NCBI GenBank assembly: GCA_030690945.1
Contig: JAUYFM010000021.1
Span: forward strand, 1-64,000
From: Smithellaceae bacterium
Lineage (GTDB): Bacteria; Desulfobacterota; Syntrophia; Syntrophales; Smithellaceae
Reading direction: 5' to 3'
Length of the DNA stretch: 64,000 bases
Of the stretch, positions 53,242-64,000 are shown in pieces; within the stretch, counting starts at the first letter, position 1; every line of letters starts with the position of its first letter. Both the position numbers and the translations under genes were made by a program. The notes beneath the pieces were generated by a model, which was not told the DNA's origin, did no database searches, and saw nothing but the letters and a program-made list of their open reading frames with translations.

Positions 53242-54648
53242 CTATTTATTTTGATTGTCAATGTAGGCAACCGCCGCGTTGATCCTTTGCACAACACGAT
53301 CCTTACCCAGTGTGACCATGATTTCATCAATGCCGGGGCTGACTGTTTTCCCGGTCAGAGCCACCCGTAGCGGCTGGGCGATCACTTTAAACTTAATATT
53401 ATTTTCTTCGGTGAAAGCCTTGAGAAATTCTTCAAGACCCTCCTTGGTAAAATTCTGCACCGACGGAATTGCAGCGGCCATAGCCTTTAAATGGGCGGCC
53501 ACTTCGGGTACCAGAAACTTCTGCGCGGCTTGTTCCTCATACTGAATCTGATCGGTAAAATAGAAATTCGCCGCCCCGGCCAGCTCGACCAGCGTTTTGA
53601 CGCGCGGTTGCAAGTCAACAATGACTTTTTTCGTAAAATCGGCATCGCCGATATTGGTCCCGGCAGGCCACAGTGTCTTCATTTCTTCCGCTAATCGTTC
53701 AGAAGTTGCTTCCTTTATATAGTGCGCATTAAGCCAGAGCAATTTTTCGGGATTGAAAATGGCGGGCGATTTGCCGACGGCGGAAAGAGCGAAATACTCA
53801 ATCAGTTCTTTTGGCGAAAAAATTTCCTGGTCTCCGTGCGACCAGCCCAAACGCACCAGATAATTAACAAGGGCTTCCGGCAGGTAGCCCATCTCTTTGT
53901 AGGCCATAACGGAGGTGGCTCCGTGACGCTTGCTTAAGCGTGCCTTATCCGATCCCAGAATCATCGGGACATGGGCAAATTTCGGCACATCAAACCCCAA
54001 TGCCTGATACATCAAAATCTGGCGCGGGGTATTGTTGACATGATCGTCGCCGCGAATGACGTGCGTGATGTTCATGAGCGCGTCGTCGATGACGACGGCA
54101 AAGTTGTAGGTGGGATACCCGTCGCCGCGTTCAATGATCAAATCATCCAACTCATCATTATTAAAACTGATATTGCCTTTAATGAGGTCTTCCACAATCG
54201 TGATGCCGGTTTGCGCGCCGCGAAAGCGCACAACGCTGCCAGGCGATTTCTTTAAGTTTTTATCGCGGCAGGTACCGTCGTATTTGGGTTTTTTCCCGGC
54301 GGTAAGCGCCGATTTTCTTTTTGTTTCAAGCTCTTCGGAGGTACAGGTACAGATGTAGGCCTTGCCTTCATTGATCAGCTTTTGAACCATATCACGGTGC
54401 AGATCGACGCGTTGGGCCTGAAAATGTGGTCCTTCATCCCAATTCAGGCCCATCCAGGTCATGGCATCCAGAATCGCTTTTGTGGATTCGTCGGTTGAAC
54501 GCTCCTGATCGGTGTCTTCAATTCTTAAAACAAATTCACCGCCGTTATGACGGGAGAAAAGCCAGTTGAAAAGAGCGGTTCGCGCTCCTCCGATGTGCAA
54601 AAAACCGGTCGGGGACGGTGCAAAGCGGGTGCGTATTTTCGTGGTCAT
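53242..54648 (-). CDS. gltX: Glutamyl-tRNA synthetase
   Basis: RFAPSPTGFLHIGGARTALFNW; DKARLSKRHGA. Confidence 0.96.
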   Translation of the reverse strand: MTTKIRTRFAPSPTGFLHIGGARTALFNWLFSRHNGGEFVLRIEDTDQERSTDESTKAILDAMTWMGLNWDEGPHFQAQRVDLHRDMVQKLINEGKAYICTCTSEELETKRKSALTAGKKPKYDGTCRDKNLKKSPGSVVRFRGAQTGITIVEDLIKGNISFNNDELDDLIIERGDGYPTYNFAVVIDDALMNITHVIRGDDHVNNTPRQILMYQALGFDVPKFAHVPMILGSDKARLSKRHGATSVMAYKEMGYLPEALVNYLVRLGWSHGDQEIFSPKELIEYFALSAVGKSPAIFNPEKLLWLNAHYIKEATSERLAEEMKTLWPAGTNIGDADFTKKVIVDLQPRVKTLVELAGAANFYFTDQIQYEEQAAQKFLVPEVAAHLKAMAAAIPSVQNFTKEGLEEFLKAFTEENNIKFKVIAQPLRVALTGKTVSPGIDEIMVTLGKDRVVQRINAAVAYIDNQNK

Positions 54649-54815
54649 GTTGTTTCCCTTAATTTTTGCAGTGTTATAGGGTTGCGGTTCGTCATTTGTC
54701 AAGCGCCTTTTGCCTTCTGTAGAGCAAATTGTTCTTGACAACACGATGATTTTATCATTTACTCACCGGCTTAGCGCGGTTGGCTTAATTTTTTTAACAA
54801 GGCAATAAGGGTTCC

Positions 54816-55358
54816 ATGTCCGATTCTTTGAAAATTAATCTGACGATTCTTCCTGAGGAAGGGTTGCGATTGGCTTTTTCCGAAGGCGCCGCGTGGTTCA
54901 AAGAATGTTTTTCCGGTGATGAACTGCCTGAGTTTTCAATGATTAAGGCGGATCTTAACTGTCTGATCACCAAATCAGGCGAGACCATTTATATCCGGGG
55001 GGAACTGGCGGCGCAAATCAGCCAGGAGTGCGGCCGCTGTCTGGAACTGGCGACAATTCCCATCGGTGGGGAGTTTGTCTATACGTTGGTTCCGGCAAAG
55101 GCAGAGGTCGAAGAAGACCTGGAGCTTACCGACCAGGAACTCGAAACGAGCTATTATCGCGGTGATTTTATCGATCTGGCGCCGTTGATCTGCGAGCAGA
55201 TTGTCCTGCAGGCGCCGATGAAAATTCTGTGCGCCGACGATTGCAAGGGCTTATGCCCGCGTTGCGGCGTTAATTTGAATAACGGTTCCTGTAACTGCCG
55301 TTCGGATGTTGTGGATGATCGTCTGGCCGTGCTGAAAAAATTTAGAGTAAACAATTAA
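54816..55358 (+). CDS. DUF177/YceD family protein
   Basis: C-terminal CADDCKGLCPRCGVNLNNGSCNC; precedes rpmF. Confidence 0.92.
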   Translation: MSDSLKINLTILPEEGLRLAFSEGAAWFKECFSGDELPEFSMIKADLNCLITKSGETIYIRGELAAQISQECGRCLELATIPIGGEFVYTLVPAKAEVEEDLELTDQELETSYYRGDFIDLAPLICEQIVLQAPMKILCADDCKGLCPRCGVNLNNGSCNCRSDVVDDRLAVLKKFRVNN

Positions 55359-55382
55359 TTTTAAAAAAGAGGATAATTGACC

Positions 55383-55568
55383 ATGCCAAATCCAGTAAAA
55401 AGACATTCCAAAACAAGACGCAATACCCGAAGGGCGCATGACTTCTTAAAACAGCCCTCCATGTCGGTCTGCCCGCAATGCAGTGAACCGAAAATGCCCC
55501 ACCGTGTTTGTCCGAATTGCGGCACCTATAAAGGCAGAGAAGTGATTTCGGCGGAAAAGATTTCCTAA
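55383..55568 (+). CDS. rpmF: 50S ribosomal protein L32
   Basis: [20 protein letters not shown]...[26 protein letters not shown]. Confidence 0.96.
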   Translation: MPNPVKRHSKTRRNTRRAHDFLKQPSMSVCPQCSEPKMPHRVCPNCGTYKGREVISAEKIS

Positions 55569-55877
55569 AACAGCATAGCCGTTTTGAGGCAAATGCCGGC
55601 TTCTTGAGCGGCTGTCGATTGTTTTTGTGACAGGTGGTTCAGAATAAACCGGATGATTCAGTCTGCGGGAATCTCTGCCAGGCAAAAGGCGAGAAGGATT
55701 CGGTAAAAGCGTATCGGTTTAACCGGCAAGTATCGCCCGGTTGAAAGCTAAACGGATCTAAAATGCAAATGGCTCCTGCATTGAAAAAAGTAAGGAAATT
55801 TTTTTCAAAAACAGGTAATAAAGGCAGCACTTGCTATAATTTATTTTAGTATAATATTGGATCGGAGGAGGGAATTC

Positions 55878-56123
55878 ATGTCATCAGAATTAGAAGAAAA
55901 AGTTATTCAACTCGTCATGGAGCAGTTGGATGTGACCCGGGAACAATGCAAGCTGGAAGCGTCATTTATTGATGATCTGGGCGCCGATTCTCTGGATCTG
56001 GTTGAGCTGATCATGGAGATGGAAGAAAAATTCGGCGTGGAGATCGCCGACGAAGAGCTGGAAAAAATTCGAACGATTCAAGATGTCGTCGATTTTATTA
56101 AGAAAAAAGGTATTAATCTTTAA
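55878..56123 (+). CDS. acpP: Acyl carrier protein
   Basis: [27 protein letters not shown]. Confidence 0.96.
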   Translation: MSSELEEKVIQLVMEQLDVTREQCKLEASFIDDLGADSLDLVELIMEMEEKFGVEIADEELEKIRTIQDVVDFIKKKGINL

Positions 56124-56148
56124 GTCTTTTAAATCAGGATCATTGCTC

Positions 56149-57390
56149 ATGAAAAGGCGTGTCGTTATAACAGGGCTCGGTGCCCTGACTCCCCTTGGTA
56201 ACTCCGTTTCGGAATCATGGGCAGGCGCCATTGCGGGAAAGTCCGGTATCGGTCCCATTACCCGGTTTGATGCCGCCGCTTTCAGCTCCCGAATCGCAGG
56301 CGAAATTAAAAACTTTGATCCTACACAATATGTCGATAAAAAAGAAGTCCGGCGCTACGACAACTTTGCCATTTATGCGCTGGCCGCTTCGCAGATGGCG
56401 ATGGAGGATGCCGCGCTGACCATTGGCCCGGAGATTGCCGAGCGGGTCGGCGTGATTATTGGTTCCGCCATCGGCGGTGCTTATACCATCGAAGAACAAG
56501 TCCTGGTTCTCCATAACTCAGGCCCCCGTAAAGTGTCGCCTTTTGGTGTTCCGGCTATCCTGCCCAATCTGGCATCAGGCCATGTCTCCATGCGTTTTGG
56601 CGCGAAAGGTCCTATCAGTTGTACCGTGACGGCCTGCGCCGCAGGCACGTCGGCCATCGGCGATTCTTACAAAATCATCGCTTACGGCGACGCGGATGCC
56701 ATGATTACCGGCGGTGTCGAAGCAGCGGTGACGCCGTTGGGTGTCGGCGGGTTCTGCGCCATGCGCGCTCTCTCGACCAGTAATGATGATCCGCAAAAAG
56801 CCAGCCGGCCTTTCGACAAAGGACGCAATGGCTTTGTCATCGCCGAAGGCTGCGGTATTTTGATTTTGGAAGAATTATCCTTTGCACTCAAAAGAGGCGC
56901 AAGGATTTACGCCGAAATAGTCGGCTACGGATGCACATCCGATGCCTTTCACCTGGCAGCGCCCCCGCCTGAACACGAAGGCGCCGGCCGCAGCATGCAG
57001 GTGGCGCTCAAAGACGCTGGTCTGCAAACAACGGATATTGACTATATCAATGCCCACGGGACATCCACACCACTCAATGATCTGTATGAATCGCAGGCGA
57101 TCAGGAATCTTTTCGGCGAACATACAAAAAAGCTGATGGTCAGCTCGACCAAATCCATGACCGGCCACATGCTGGGAGGCACAGGCGGTGTGGAAGCGAT
57201 TTTTTGCGCGAAAGCGATTCAAGAGGGTATCATTCCACCGACCATCAATCTGGAAAATCCGGATGCGGACTGTGGTCTGGATTACGTGCCGAATGTCGCC
57301 CGGCATAAAGAAATTTCCACCGCCATGTCCAATAGTTTTGGGTTTGGCGGTGTTAATGCAGTGATTGTTTTGAAGAAATACAGAGATTAG
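56149..57390 (+). CDS. fabF: 3-oxoacyl-ACP synthase II
   Basis: [33 protein letters not shown]. Confidence 0.95.
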   Translation: MKRRVVITGLGALTPLGNSVSESWAGAIAGKSGIGPITRFDAAAFSSRIAGEIKNFDPTQYVDKKEVRRYDNFAIYALAASQMAMEDAALTIGPEIAERVGVIIGSAIGGAYTIEEQVLVLHNSGPRKVSPFGVPAILPNLASGHVSMRFGAKGPISCTVTACAAGTSAIGDSYKIIAYGDADAMITGGVEAAVTPLGVGGFCAMRALSTSNDDPQKASRPFDKGRNGFVIAEGCGILILEELSFALKRGARIYAEIVGYGCTSDAFHLAAPPPEHEGAGRSMQVALKDAGLQTTDIDYINAHGTSTPLNDLYESQAIRNLFGEHTKKLMVSSTKSMTGHMLGGTGGVEAIFCAKAIQEGIIPPTINLENPDADCGLDYVPNVARHKEISTAMSNSFGFGGVNAVIVLKKYRD

Positions 57391-57414
57391 TTATTTCTGG
57401 AGGAATTTTTATCA

Positions 57415-58665
57415 ATGTCATTTTTAGATCAGGTTGATCCGGAAGTCGCAAAGGCCATAGACCTGGAAACAAGGCGTCAGGCGGGAAAACTGGAACTCAT
57501 CGCTTCGGAGAATTTTGTCAGCGAAGCCGTTTTGGAAGCCCAGGGTTCTGTGATGACCAATAAATACGCTGAAGGTTACCCGGGTAAACGCTATTATGGC
57601 GGCTGTGAATATGTCGATATTGCAGAGAGTCTGGCGATTGAACGTTGCAAAGCGCTTTTTGGCGCGGAGGCTGTCAATGTGCAGCCGCACTCCGGAACGC
57701 AGGCCAACATGGCTGTTTATTTTGCGGCGTGTTCTCCCGGCGATACGGTTTTAGGTATGAATTTGTCGCATGGCGGCCATTTGTCGCACGGCAGCCCGGC
57801 GAATTTTTCCGGGAAATTTTACAAGATCGTTCCTTACGGCGTCAGCCGCGATACGGAAACCATCGATTATGACGAAATGGCCAAATTGGCCCGTGAACAT
57901 AGACCCAAAATGATTGTCGTCGGCGCGAGCGCCTATCCGCGGACGATTGACTTCAACAGATTCCGCGCCGTGGCCGATGAAGTCGGCGCGGTGATCATGG
58001 CGGACATCGCGCACATTGCGGGACTGGTTGCGGTGGGCCTGCATCCCTCGCCGATTCCCGTTTGCGAATATGTTACCACCACCACGCACAAAACACTGCG
58101 CGGACCGCGCGGTGGACTCATCATGTGCAAGGAACCTTACATAAAAATCCTCAACAGTCGCGTTTTCCCCGGCATGCAGGGCGGTCCTTTGATGCATGTC
58201 ATCGCCGCCAAGGCCGTGGCCCTGAAAGAAGCATTGTTGCCCGAATTCAAGGAATATCAACAGCAGATTGTTAAAAACGCTCAGGCGATGGCGGACGAAT
58301 TAAAGAACGAAGGCTTCCGTCTGGTGTCGGGCGGTACGGACAATCACCTGATGCTCGTTGATCTGACTGCCAAAGGCGTGACGGGCAAGGATGCGCAGGA
58401 AGCGCTGGATCGCGCGGCTATTACCGTTAATAAAAACGGGATTCCTTTTGATACGCAGGGGCCGATGGTTACCAGTGGCATCCGTATCGGCACGCCGGCG
58501 CTCACGACCCGTGGCATGAAGGAAAATGAAATGCGCCTCATCGCCTCGCTGATTGCCGATGTGATCAATCATATTAATGATGAGCAAACCATCAAAGCCG
58601 TGGCCGAAAAAGTGAAAACGCTTTGTGCCCGGTTCCCGCTGTATGCGCAAAGGATAAAAGGATAA
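57415..58665 (+). CDS. glyA: Serine hydroxymethyltransferase
   Basis: [42 protein letters not shown]. Confidence 0.97.
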   Translation: MSFLDQVDPEVAKAIDLETRRQAGKLELIASENFVSEAVLEAQGSVMTNKYAEGYPGKRYYGGCEYVDIAESLAIERCKALFGAEAVNVQPHSGTQANMAVYFAACSPGDTVLGMNLSHGGHLSHGSPANFSGKFYKIVPYGVSRDTETIDYDEMAKLAREHRPKMIVVGASAYPRTIDFNRFRAVADEVGAVIMADIAHIAGLVAVGLHPSPIPVCEYVTTTTHKTLRGPRGGLIMCKEPYIKILNSRVFPGMQGGPLMHVIAAKAVALKEALLPEFKEYQQQIVKNAQAMADELKNEGFRLVSGGTDNHLMLVDLTAKGVTGKDAQEALDRAAITVNKNGIPFDTQGPMVTSGIRIGTPALTTRGMKENEMRLIASLIADVINHINDEQTIKAVAEKVKTLCARFPLYAQRIKG

Positions 58666-58718
58666 AAGGGGATTCCGACGGGCGCAGGTACAGGCGACTC
58701 ATCAGAAAGCGGAAAAAC

Positions 58719-59213
58719 ATGACGGAAAAACACGTGCCGTCGCATCATGTTTCGGACAAAGTCAATTCCCGTCCCGACTGGGATACGTATTTTCTGGATA
58801 TTGTCGATCTGGTTTCGAGACGCAGCACTTGTCTGCGCCGCGCGGTAGGGGCCGGCCTTGTTCGCGACCGGAGGATTCTGGCCACCGGCTACAACGGTGC
58901 CCCGTCCAAATTGCAGCATTGCCTGGATATCGGTTGCCTGCGCGAACAGCTCCATGTGCCGTCCGGCGAACGCCATGAATTATGCCGTGGCCTGCACGCG
59001 GAACAAAACGCGATTATTCAGGCCGCCCTGCATGGTGTCAGCGCAAAAGATTCCACTCTGTATTGCACCAATCATCCCTGCGTCATTTGCGCCAAGATGA
59101 TCATCAATGCCGGCATCACGCGCATTGTCATCCGCGACGGCTACAGCGACCAATTGGCCACGGATATGTTCAAAGAAGCGGGTATCGGCGTTGTGCAGTT
59201 GAAGAACCTATAG
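58719..59213 (+). CDS. dCMP deaminase-like cytidine/deoxycytidylate deaminase
   Basis: [30 protein letters not shown]. Confidence 0.93.
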   Translation: MTEKHVPSHHVSDKVNSRPDWDTYFLDIVDLVSRRSTCLRRAVGAGLVRDRRILATGYNGAPSKLQHCLDIGCLREQLHVPSGERHELCRGLHAEQNAIIQAALHGVSAKDSTLYCTNHPCVICAKMIINAGITRIVIRDGYSDQLATDMFKEAGIGVVQLKNL

Positions 59214-59233
59214 AGGATCGGTCGAGCGAAATC

Positions 59234-59695
59234 ATGAAATGTCCCTTTTGCGGTAACGCGGAAAACAAGGTGATTGATTCCCGGATCAGCAAGGACGGCA
59301 AAGCCATTCGACGCCGTCGTGAATGTTTGGGTTGCGCCCGGCGCTTTACCACGTATGAATATGTGGAAGATATTCTGCCGATGGTGGTGAAAAAAGACGG
59401 GCGGCGCGAACCGTTTGACCGGATAAAAATACGCAACGGAGTGATGACGGCCTGTGAGAAACGCCCGATCAGCATGGAGGACATGGAAAAAATTGTCGAA
59501 AACGTGGAAGCCGCCTGTCAGGAGTTTCAGGGAGAAGAAATTCTATCCTCGGTGATTGGAGAAAAAGTAATGGCCGAACTCAAGACACTTGACGGTGTGG
59601 CTTATGTGCGGTTTGCGTCGGTGTATCGTCAATTCCGCGACGTCGGCGAATTTATGGCGGAATTAAAAGACTTGTTGAGCAAGGGCAAAAAATAA
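59234..59695 (+). CDS. nrdR: Transcriptional repressor NrdR
   Basis: [42 protein letters not shown]. Confidence 0.96.
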   Translation: MKCPFCGNAENKVIDSRISKDGKAIRRRRECLGCARRFTTYEYVEDILPMVVKKDGRREPFDRIKIRNGVMTACEKRPISMEDMEKIVENVEAACQEFQGEEILSSVIGEKVMAELKTLDGVAYVRFASVYRQFRDVGEFMAELKDLLSKGKK

Positions 59696-59697
59696 TT

Positions 59698-60333
59698 ATG
59701 TTTACCGGCATTGTCGAAGGATCGGGAAAAGTTGTTCGCCTGACGATGAAAGGCGCGGATGCCCTGTTGGAAATTGAGGCCGCAATCGATTTGAGCGAGG
59801 TGTCCCTGGGCGACAGCATTGCGGTCAACGGCGCTTGCCTGACGGTGATCTCCAAAACGGCCAAAACATTTACCGCCGACGTTTCCGCCGAATCATTGAG
59901 CAAGACGACACTCAAGCACTTGCAGACCGGACATCCAGTCAATCTGGAGAAATCCCTGCGCATCGGCGGCTTTCTGGGCGGCCATTTTGTGCTGGGGCAC
60001 GTGGACGGGATCGGCCGCATTCTCTCCAAAACGCAGAAGTCCGGATCGATCATTTTCGCCATTGAAGCCGATGAGCCATTGTCGCGTTATATTGTGGAAA
60101 AAGGCTCGGTGGCCATCGACGGCATCAGCCTGACGGTGAACAAGCTTGAAAAAGGCCGATTTTATGTTAATATCATTCCACACACAGCCGTCCACACGAC
60201 GCTGACCGGGAAAAAAGAAGCCGAATGGGTGAACATTGAAACGGATATTCTGGGGAAATATGTAGAAAAGTTATTGCAAACACCGCGGGGAATCGATAAG
60301 GATTTTCTCGCCGAACATGGTTTTATCAAATAA
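59698..60333 (+). CDS. ribE: Riboflavin synthase alpha subunit
   Basis: [34 protein letters not shown]. Confidence 0.95.
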   Translation: MFTGIVEGSGKVVRLTMKGADALLEIEAAIDLSEVSLGDSIAVNGACLTVISKTAKTFTADVSAESLSKTTLKHLQTGHPVNLEKSLRIGGFLGGHFVLGHVDGIGRILSKTQKSGSIIFAIEADEPLSRYIVEKGSVAIDGISLTVNKLEKGRFYVNIIPHTAVHTTLTGKKEAEWVNIETDILGKYVEKLLQTPRGIDKDFLAEHGFIK

Positions 60334-60345
60334 GAAGGGTAAAAA

Positions 60346-61548
60346 ATGGCAGTCAGTAAAATTTCGGAAGCAATTGAAGACATTCGCAATGGGAAGATGG
60401 TTATTCTTGTTGATGATGAAGATCGGGAAAACGAAGGTGATCTTTTTATGGCGGCGCAGTTTGTCACGCCGGAAGCGATTAATTTTATGGCGAGATTGGG
60501 ACGCGGGTTGATTTGCCTGACGATTAATGAAGAAATCGCCAACCGTCTGAAGCTCCATCTGATGGTGAAAGACAATCAGGCGCGTTTCGGTACGGCGTTT
60601 ACCATTTCCATCGAAGCGCGTCACGGCGTTTCCACCGGTATTTCGGCGGGAGACCGCGCCACAACGATTCTGGCGGCGGTGAATCCCGCAGCCAAGCCGG
60701 ACGATGTTGTGAGTCCCGGGCACGTGTTCCCGATTCTGGCGCGCAAAGGCGGCGTTCTGGTGCGTACAGGCCAGACCGAAGGATCAGTGGATTTATGCCG
60801 ACTGGCCGGACTCACGCCGTCGGGTGTGATTTGCGAAATCATGAAGGACGACGGCACGATGGCGCGGATGCCGGACCTGGAAATTTTTGCCCGTGAGCAC
60901 AACCTCAAGATCTGCACAATCGCTGATTTGATTGATTACCGGATGCAGAACGAATCGCTCATCCGGCGGGTGGCGGAAGCAGCGCTTCCCAGCTCTTTTG
61001 GCGGCGATTTTCAAATCATCATTTATGAAAACGATGTGGACGACATGCAGCATATCGCTCTGGTGAAAGGCGAAATCAGCAAAAATGATGAAGTGCTGGT
61101 GCGGGTGCATTCAGAGTGCCTGACCGGCGACATTTTTTCGTCCGCCCGGTGCGACTGCGGCGATCAGCTTCATCGCGCCATGGAAATGATCGGCGAAGAA
61201 GGCAAAGGCGTCATTGTCTATATGCGGCAGGAAGGACGGGGCATCGGCCTGGTCAACAAGATCAAGGCTTATGCGCTTCAGGAAACAGGACACGACACTG
61301 TAGAAGCCAACATCGCCCTGGGCTTTAAAGCGGATTTGAGAGATTACGGCATTGGCGCGCAGATTCTTGCGGATCTGGGCGTGCATAAAATGCGGCTCCT
61401 GACCAACAATCCTAAAAAGATTGTCGGACTGGAAGGCTACGGCATTGAAGTCACGAAGCGTGTGTCGATTGAAATTCCGCCCAACGAAAGTAATATTCGA
61501 TATATGACCACCAAAAAAAGCAAGATGGGTCATATTCTGGAACTTTAA
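60346..61548 (+). CDS. ribBA: Bifunctional DHBP synthase/GTP cyclohydrolase II
   Basis: [62 protein letters not shown]. Confidence 0.97.
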   Translation: MAVSKISEAIEDIRNGKMVILVDDEDRENEGDLFMAAQFVTPEAINFMARLGRGLICLTINEEIANRLKLHLMVKDNQARFGTAFTISIEARHGVSTGISAGDRATTILAAVNPAAKPDDVVSPGHVFPILARKGGVLVRTGQTEGSVDLCRLAGLTPSGVICEIMKDDGTMARMPDLEIFAREHNLKICTIADLIDYRMQNESLIRRVAEAALPSSFGGDFQIIIYENDVDDMQHIALVKGEISKNDEVLVRVHSECLTGDIFSSARCDCGDQLHRAMEMIGEEGKGVIVYMRQEGRGIGLVNKIKAYALQETGHDTVEANIALGFKADLRDYGIGAQILADLGVHKMRLLTNNPKKIVGLEGYGIEVTKRVSIEIPPNESNIRYMTTKKSKMGHILEL

Positions 61549-61608
61549 AAGTGGGGAGGCGCATTGCGCGCAGATTAATAATTTTAAACTAAGGATGGTG
61601 TTGAAATC

Positions 61609-62079
61609 ATGCCGAAAATAATTGAAGGAAAAATTGTTGCCAAGGGAATGAAGTTCGCGATTGCCGCGAGCCGTTTCAACGATTTCATCAGCGGACGGTT
61701 AATTGAAGGCGCGGTTGATACGCTGATTCGAGCTGGTGCGGATGAAAAAGATATCGTCATTTACAAAGTACCCGGCGCGTTCGAACTGCCACTGGCGGCA
61801 AAAAAGATTGCCAAGAGCGCGCGCTTTGACGCGGTGATCTGTCTGGGCGCGGTGATTCGCGGCGCGACCCCGCATTTTGAATATGTCAGCGCGGAAGTCT
61901 CCAAAGGGATTGCCAGTGTCGGACTGGACGCGGAAATTCCGGTGGTCTTCGGTGTGCTGACGACAGACACCATTGAACAGGCCATTGAACGGGCGGGCAC
62001 AAAGTCCGGCAACAAAGGTGCGGATGCGGCGATGGCGGCGATCGAAATGGTCGATCTGTTCAAAAAGATTAACGCATAA
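61609..62079 (+). CDS. ribH: 6,7-dimethyl-8-ribityllumazine synthase
   Basis: [34 protein letters not shown]. Confidence 0.96.
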   Translation: MPKIIEGKIVAKGMKFAIAASRFNDFISGRLIEGAVDTLIRAGADEKDIVIYKVPGAFELPLAAKKIAKSARFDAVICLGAVIRGATPHFEYVSAEVSKGIASVGLDAEIPVVFGVLTTDTIEQAIERAGTKSGNKGADAAMAAIEMVDLFKKINA

Positions 62080-62113
62080 TTTGACGTGTGCCTACTTGCA
62101 TAAGTTTGCATTC

Positions 62114-62244
62114 TGTCATTTCGACCGCAGGGAGAAATCTTTTTAACAATCTAAAAGATTTCTCAGTCGCTTAGCTCCTTACCCTGATCACCTGATGACC
62201 TAAAGGTCACGCGAGGTGACTCGAGGGCACGCGTCGAAATGACA
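62114..62244. repeat. MITE/REP-like palindromic element, second copy of the TGTCATTTCGAC family
   Basis: Perfect 12-bp terminal IR TGTCATTTCGAC / GTCGAAATGACA; shared internal CGCAGGGAGAAATCT..AGATTTCTCAGTCG with 5263-5392. Confidence 0.82.
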
Positions 62245-62317
62245 TCTTGTTATCGTAAACATTTGCTATTGAAACAGCGCTGCAATCATATGGGCGCTTA
62301 GGGAATTTGAGGATTAG

Positions 62318-62773
62318 ATGCAAGAACGGAGAAAGGCGCGCGAAGTTGCCTTACAGGTTCTTTACAGTTTGAATTTTGTCAATCTCGATGTGGAAAAGGC
62401 CCTGGAGCTTTTCTGGGGAAATTTTGTCGCGCCCAAGTCGGCCAAGGAATTTGCGGCCACTCTCGCCTCCGGCACCTGGCATCATCGTGAAGAGTTGGAC
62501 GGGCTGATCGCCGGCTGTTCGGACAACTGGTCGCTCAGCCGTATGTCGAAAGTTGATATCAGCATTTTGCGGATGGCTGTGTTTGAATTTCTTTACTGCG
62601 ACGACATCCCACCCAAAGTCAGCATCAACGAAGCGGTCGATCTGGGGAAAATATTCGGATCGGAAAATTCCGGATCTTTTATCAATGGCATCCTCGATGC
62701 TCTCAATTTGAAATTGAATAAAAACAATGCAGCTAAATCTGTCCACCCATCCGCCCGACCGACAAAAGCATAA
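62318..62773 (+). CDS. nusB: Transcription antitermination factor NusB
   Basis: [68 protein letters not shown]. Confidence 0.96.
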   Translation: MQERRKAREVALQVLYSLNFVNLDVEKALELFWGNFVAPKSAKEFAATLASGTWHHREELDGLIAGCSDNWSLSRMSKVDISILRMAVFEFLYCDDIPPKVSINEAVDLGKIFGSENSGSFINGILDALNLKLNKNNAAKSVHPSARPTKA

Positions 62774-63299
62774 GTGTCTGGTTCTGGGTTATTTCAGCGA
62801 TGAAAAACCACCGCGGGGTATTTGCGGACTGATGGATTGGCGTCTCAACGGCATGATTTCATGGGAAATCAAACAGGGTCACATCAACGGCGAGTTCAAG
62901 GAAAAGGTGGTGATCCCCTATCCGCAACGCATCGGCTCCGAGTTACTTTTTCTTTTCGGGCTGGGTAATCTTACCGATCTTTCCTACGACCGCATTTACA
63001 CCGTGGCCTATGAAATTGCCGGCGCGATTGACGCCATGAAACTTCGGGAATTTGCGTTTGATCTGCCGGGAGAAGGGCGTTCGGAATTGACCACTGCCGG
63101 TATGCTGGAAGCCATGATGACCGGTTTTTTTGATTTCTTATCGAATGACGTCAGCAAACTCGCCAATGTCAGTATCTGTCTGCTTACTTCTTCAGAGCGC
63201 TTAGCAGGCGTTGAGCAGGGGATTGCCCAATTTCATAAAAATGTGCGGCACATGGGTTTGGTCGATTTCAGCGCGGTTCATGACGAATCTCCTTCATGA
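62727..63299 (+). CDS. M17 aminopeptidase N-terminal-domain-like protein
   Basis: [28 protein letters not shown]...ELLFLFGLG...AF. Confidence 0.7.
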   Translation: MQLNLSTHPPDRQKHKCLVLGYFSDEKPPRGICGLMDWRLNGMISWEIKQGHINGEFKEKVVIPYPQRIGSELLFLFGLGNLTDLSYDRIYTVAYEIAGAIDAMKLREFAFDLPGEGRSELTTAGMLEAMMTGFFDFLSNDVSKLANVSICLLTSSERLAGVEQGIAQFHKNVRHMGLVDFSAVHDESPS

Positions 63300-63401
63300 A
63301 CCGCTTTATCTGTCGTTATTTTCCAGCTCTGTTTCTGACTCGCTCCCCTTATAAAAACATTGACACATTATATCGATCTCCCTATAATCACGCCGCATTA
63401 A

Positions 63402-64000
<599 letters not shown>

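Noticed and set aside
58982-59695. 237-aa ORF beginning in the dCMP deaminase frame-shifted and continuing into NrdR
   Set aside because: The NrdR start at 59234 with the zinc-ribbon MKCPFCG is clear; the upstream part is an out-of-frame read of the deaminase gene
61550-61608. FMN riboswitch upstream of ribH/rib genes
   Set aside because: No RFN-element-like conserved segments visible and intergenic spaces in the rib cluster are too short

Overview
The window looks like a chromosomal segment from an anaerobic, probably Desulfobacterota/Syntrophaceae-like bacterium (taxonomy is inferred from gene content). It has two parts. (1) About 0.4-8.85 kb is an integron-type gene-cassette array. More than 10 related attC-like imperfect palindromes (R'' ..AAC / R' GTTRRRY-like, central GATCGC..GCTCCGG core) separate same-strand cassettes. 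Most cassettes are toxin-antitoxin modules (HicAB, BrnTA, VapBC, RelE/HigA, Phd-ParE, MazF-like, NTase pair), plus GNAT, CDF transporter, PPOX and GT2 genes. Two near-identical 169-bp ORF-less segments look like 'attC-only' cassettes. No integrase gene is in the window; by orientation it should lie to the left. (2) About 9.9-64 kb is a mostly ordinary chromosomal backbone: metH-like, pyrE, M16C protease, MFS, dus, liv ABC genes, xth, moaE-like, kef, a 2,929-aa cyclic beta-glucan synthase-like protein, PFK, kup, PaaK-like ligase, acyl-CoA dehydrogenase, gltX, acpP-fabF-glyA, nrdR, rib genes, nusB. Points of interest in the backbone are: a clear hgcA-hgcB mercury-methylation pair directly behind a Cys-rich MarR-family regulator; an in-frame LivM::LivF chimera that appears to be a deletion scar; a HEPN/MNT pair; several dispersed palindromic repeat families; a degenerate tRNA-Gln; and gene remnants. 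Everything was read by eye from sequence and the ORF track. No database or folding computation was run.
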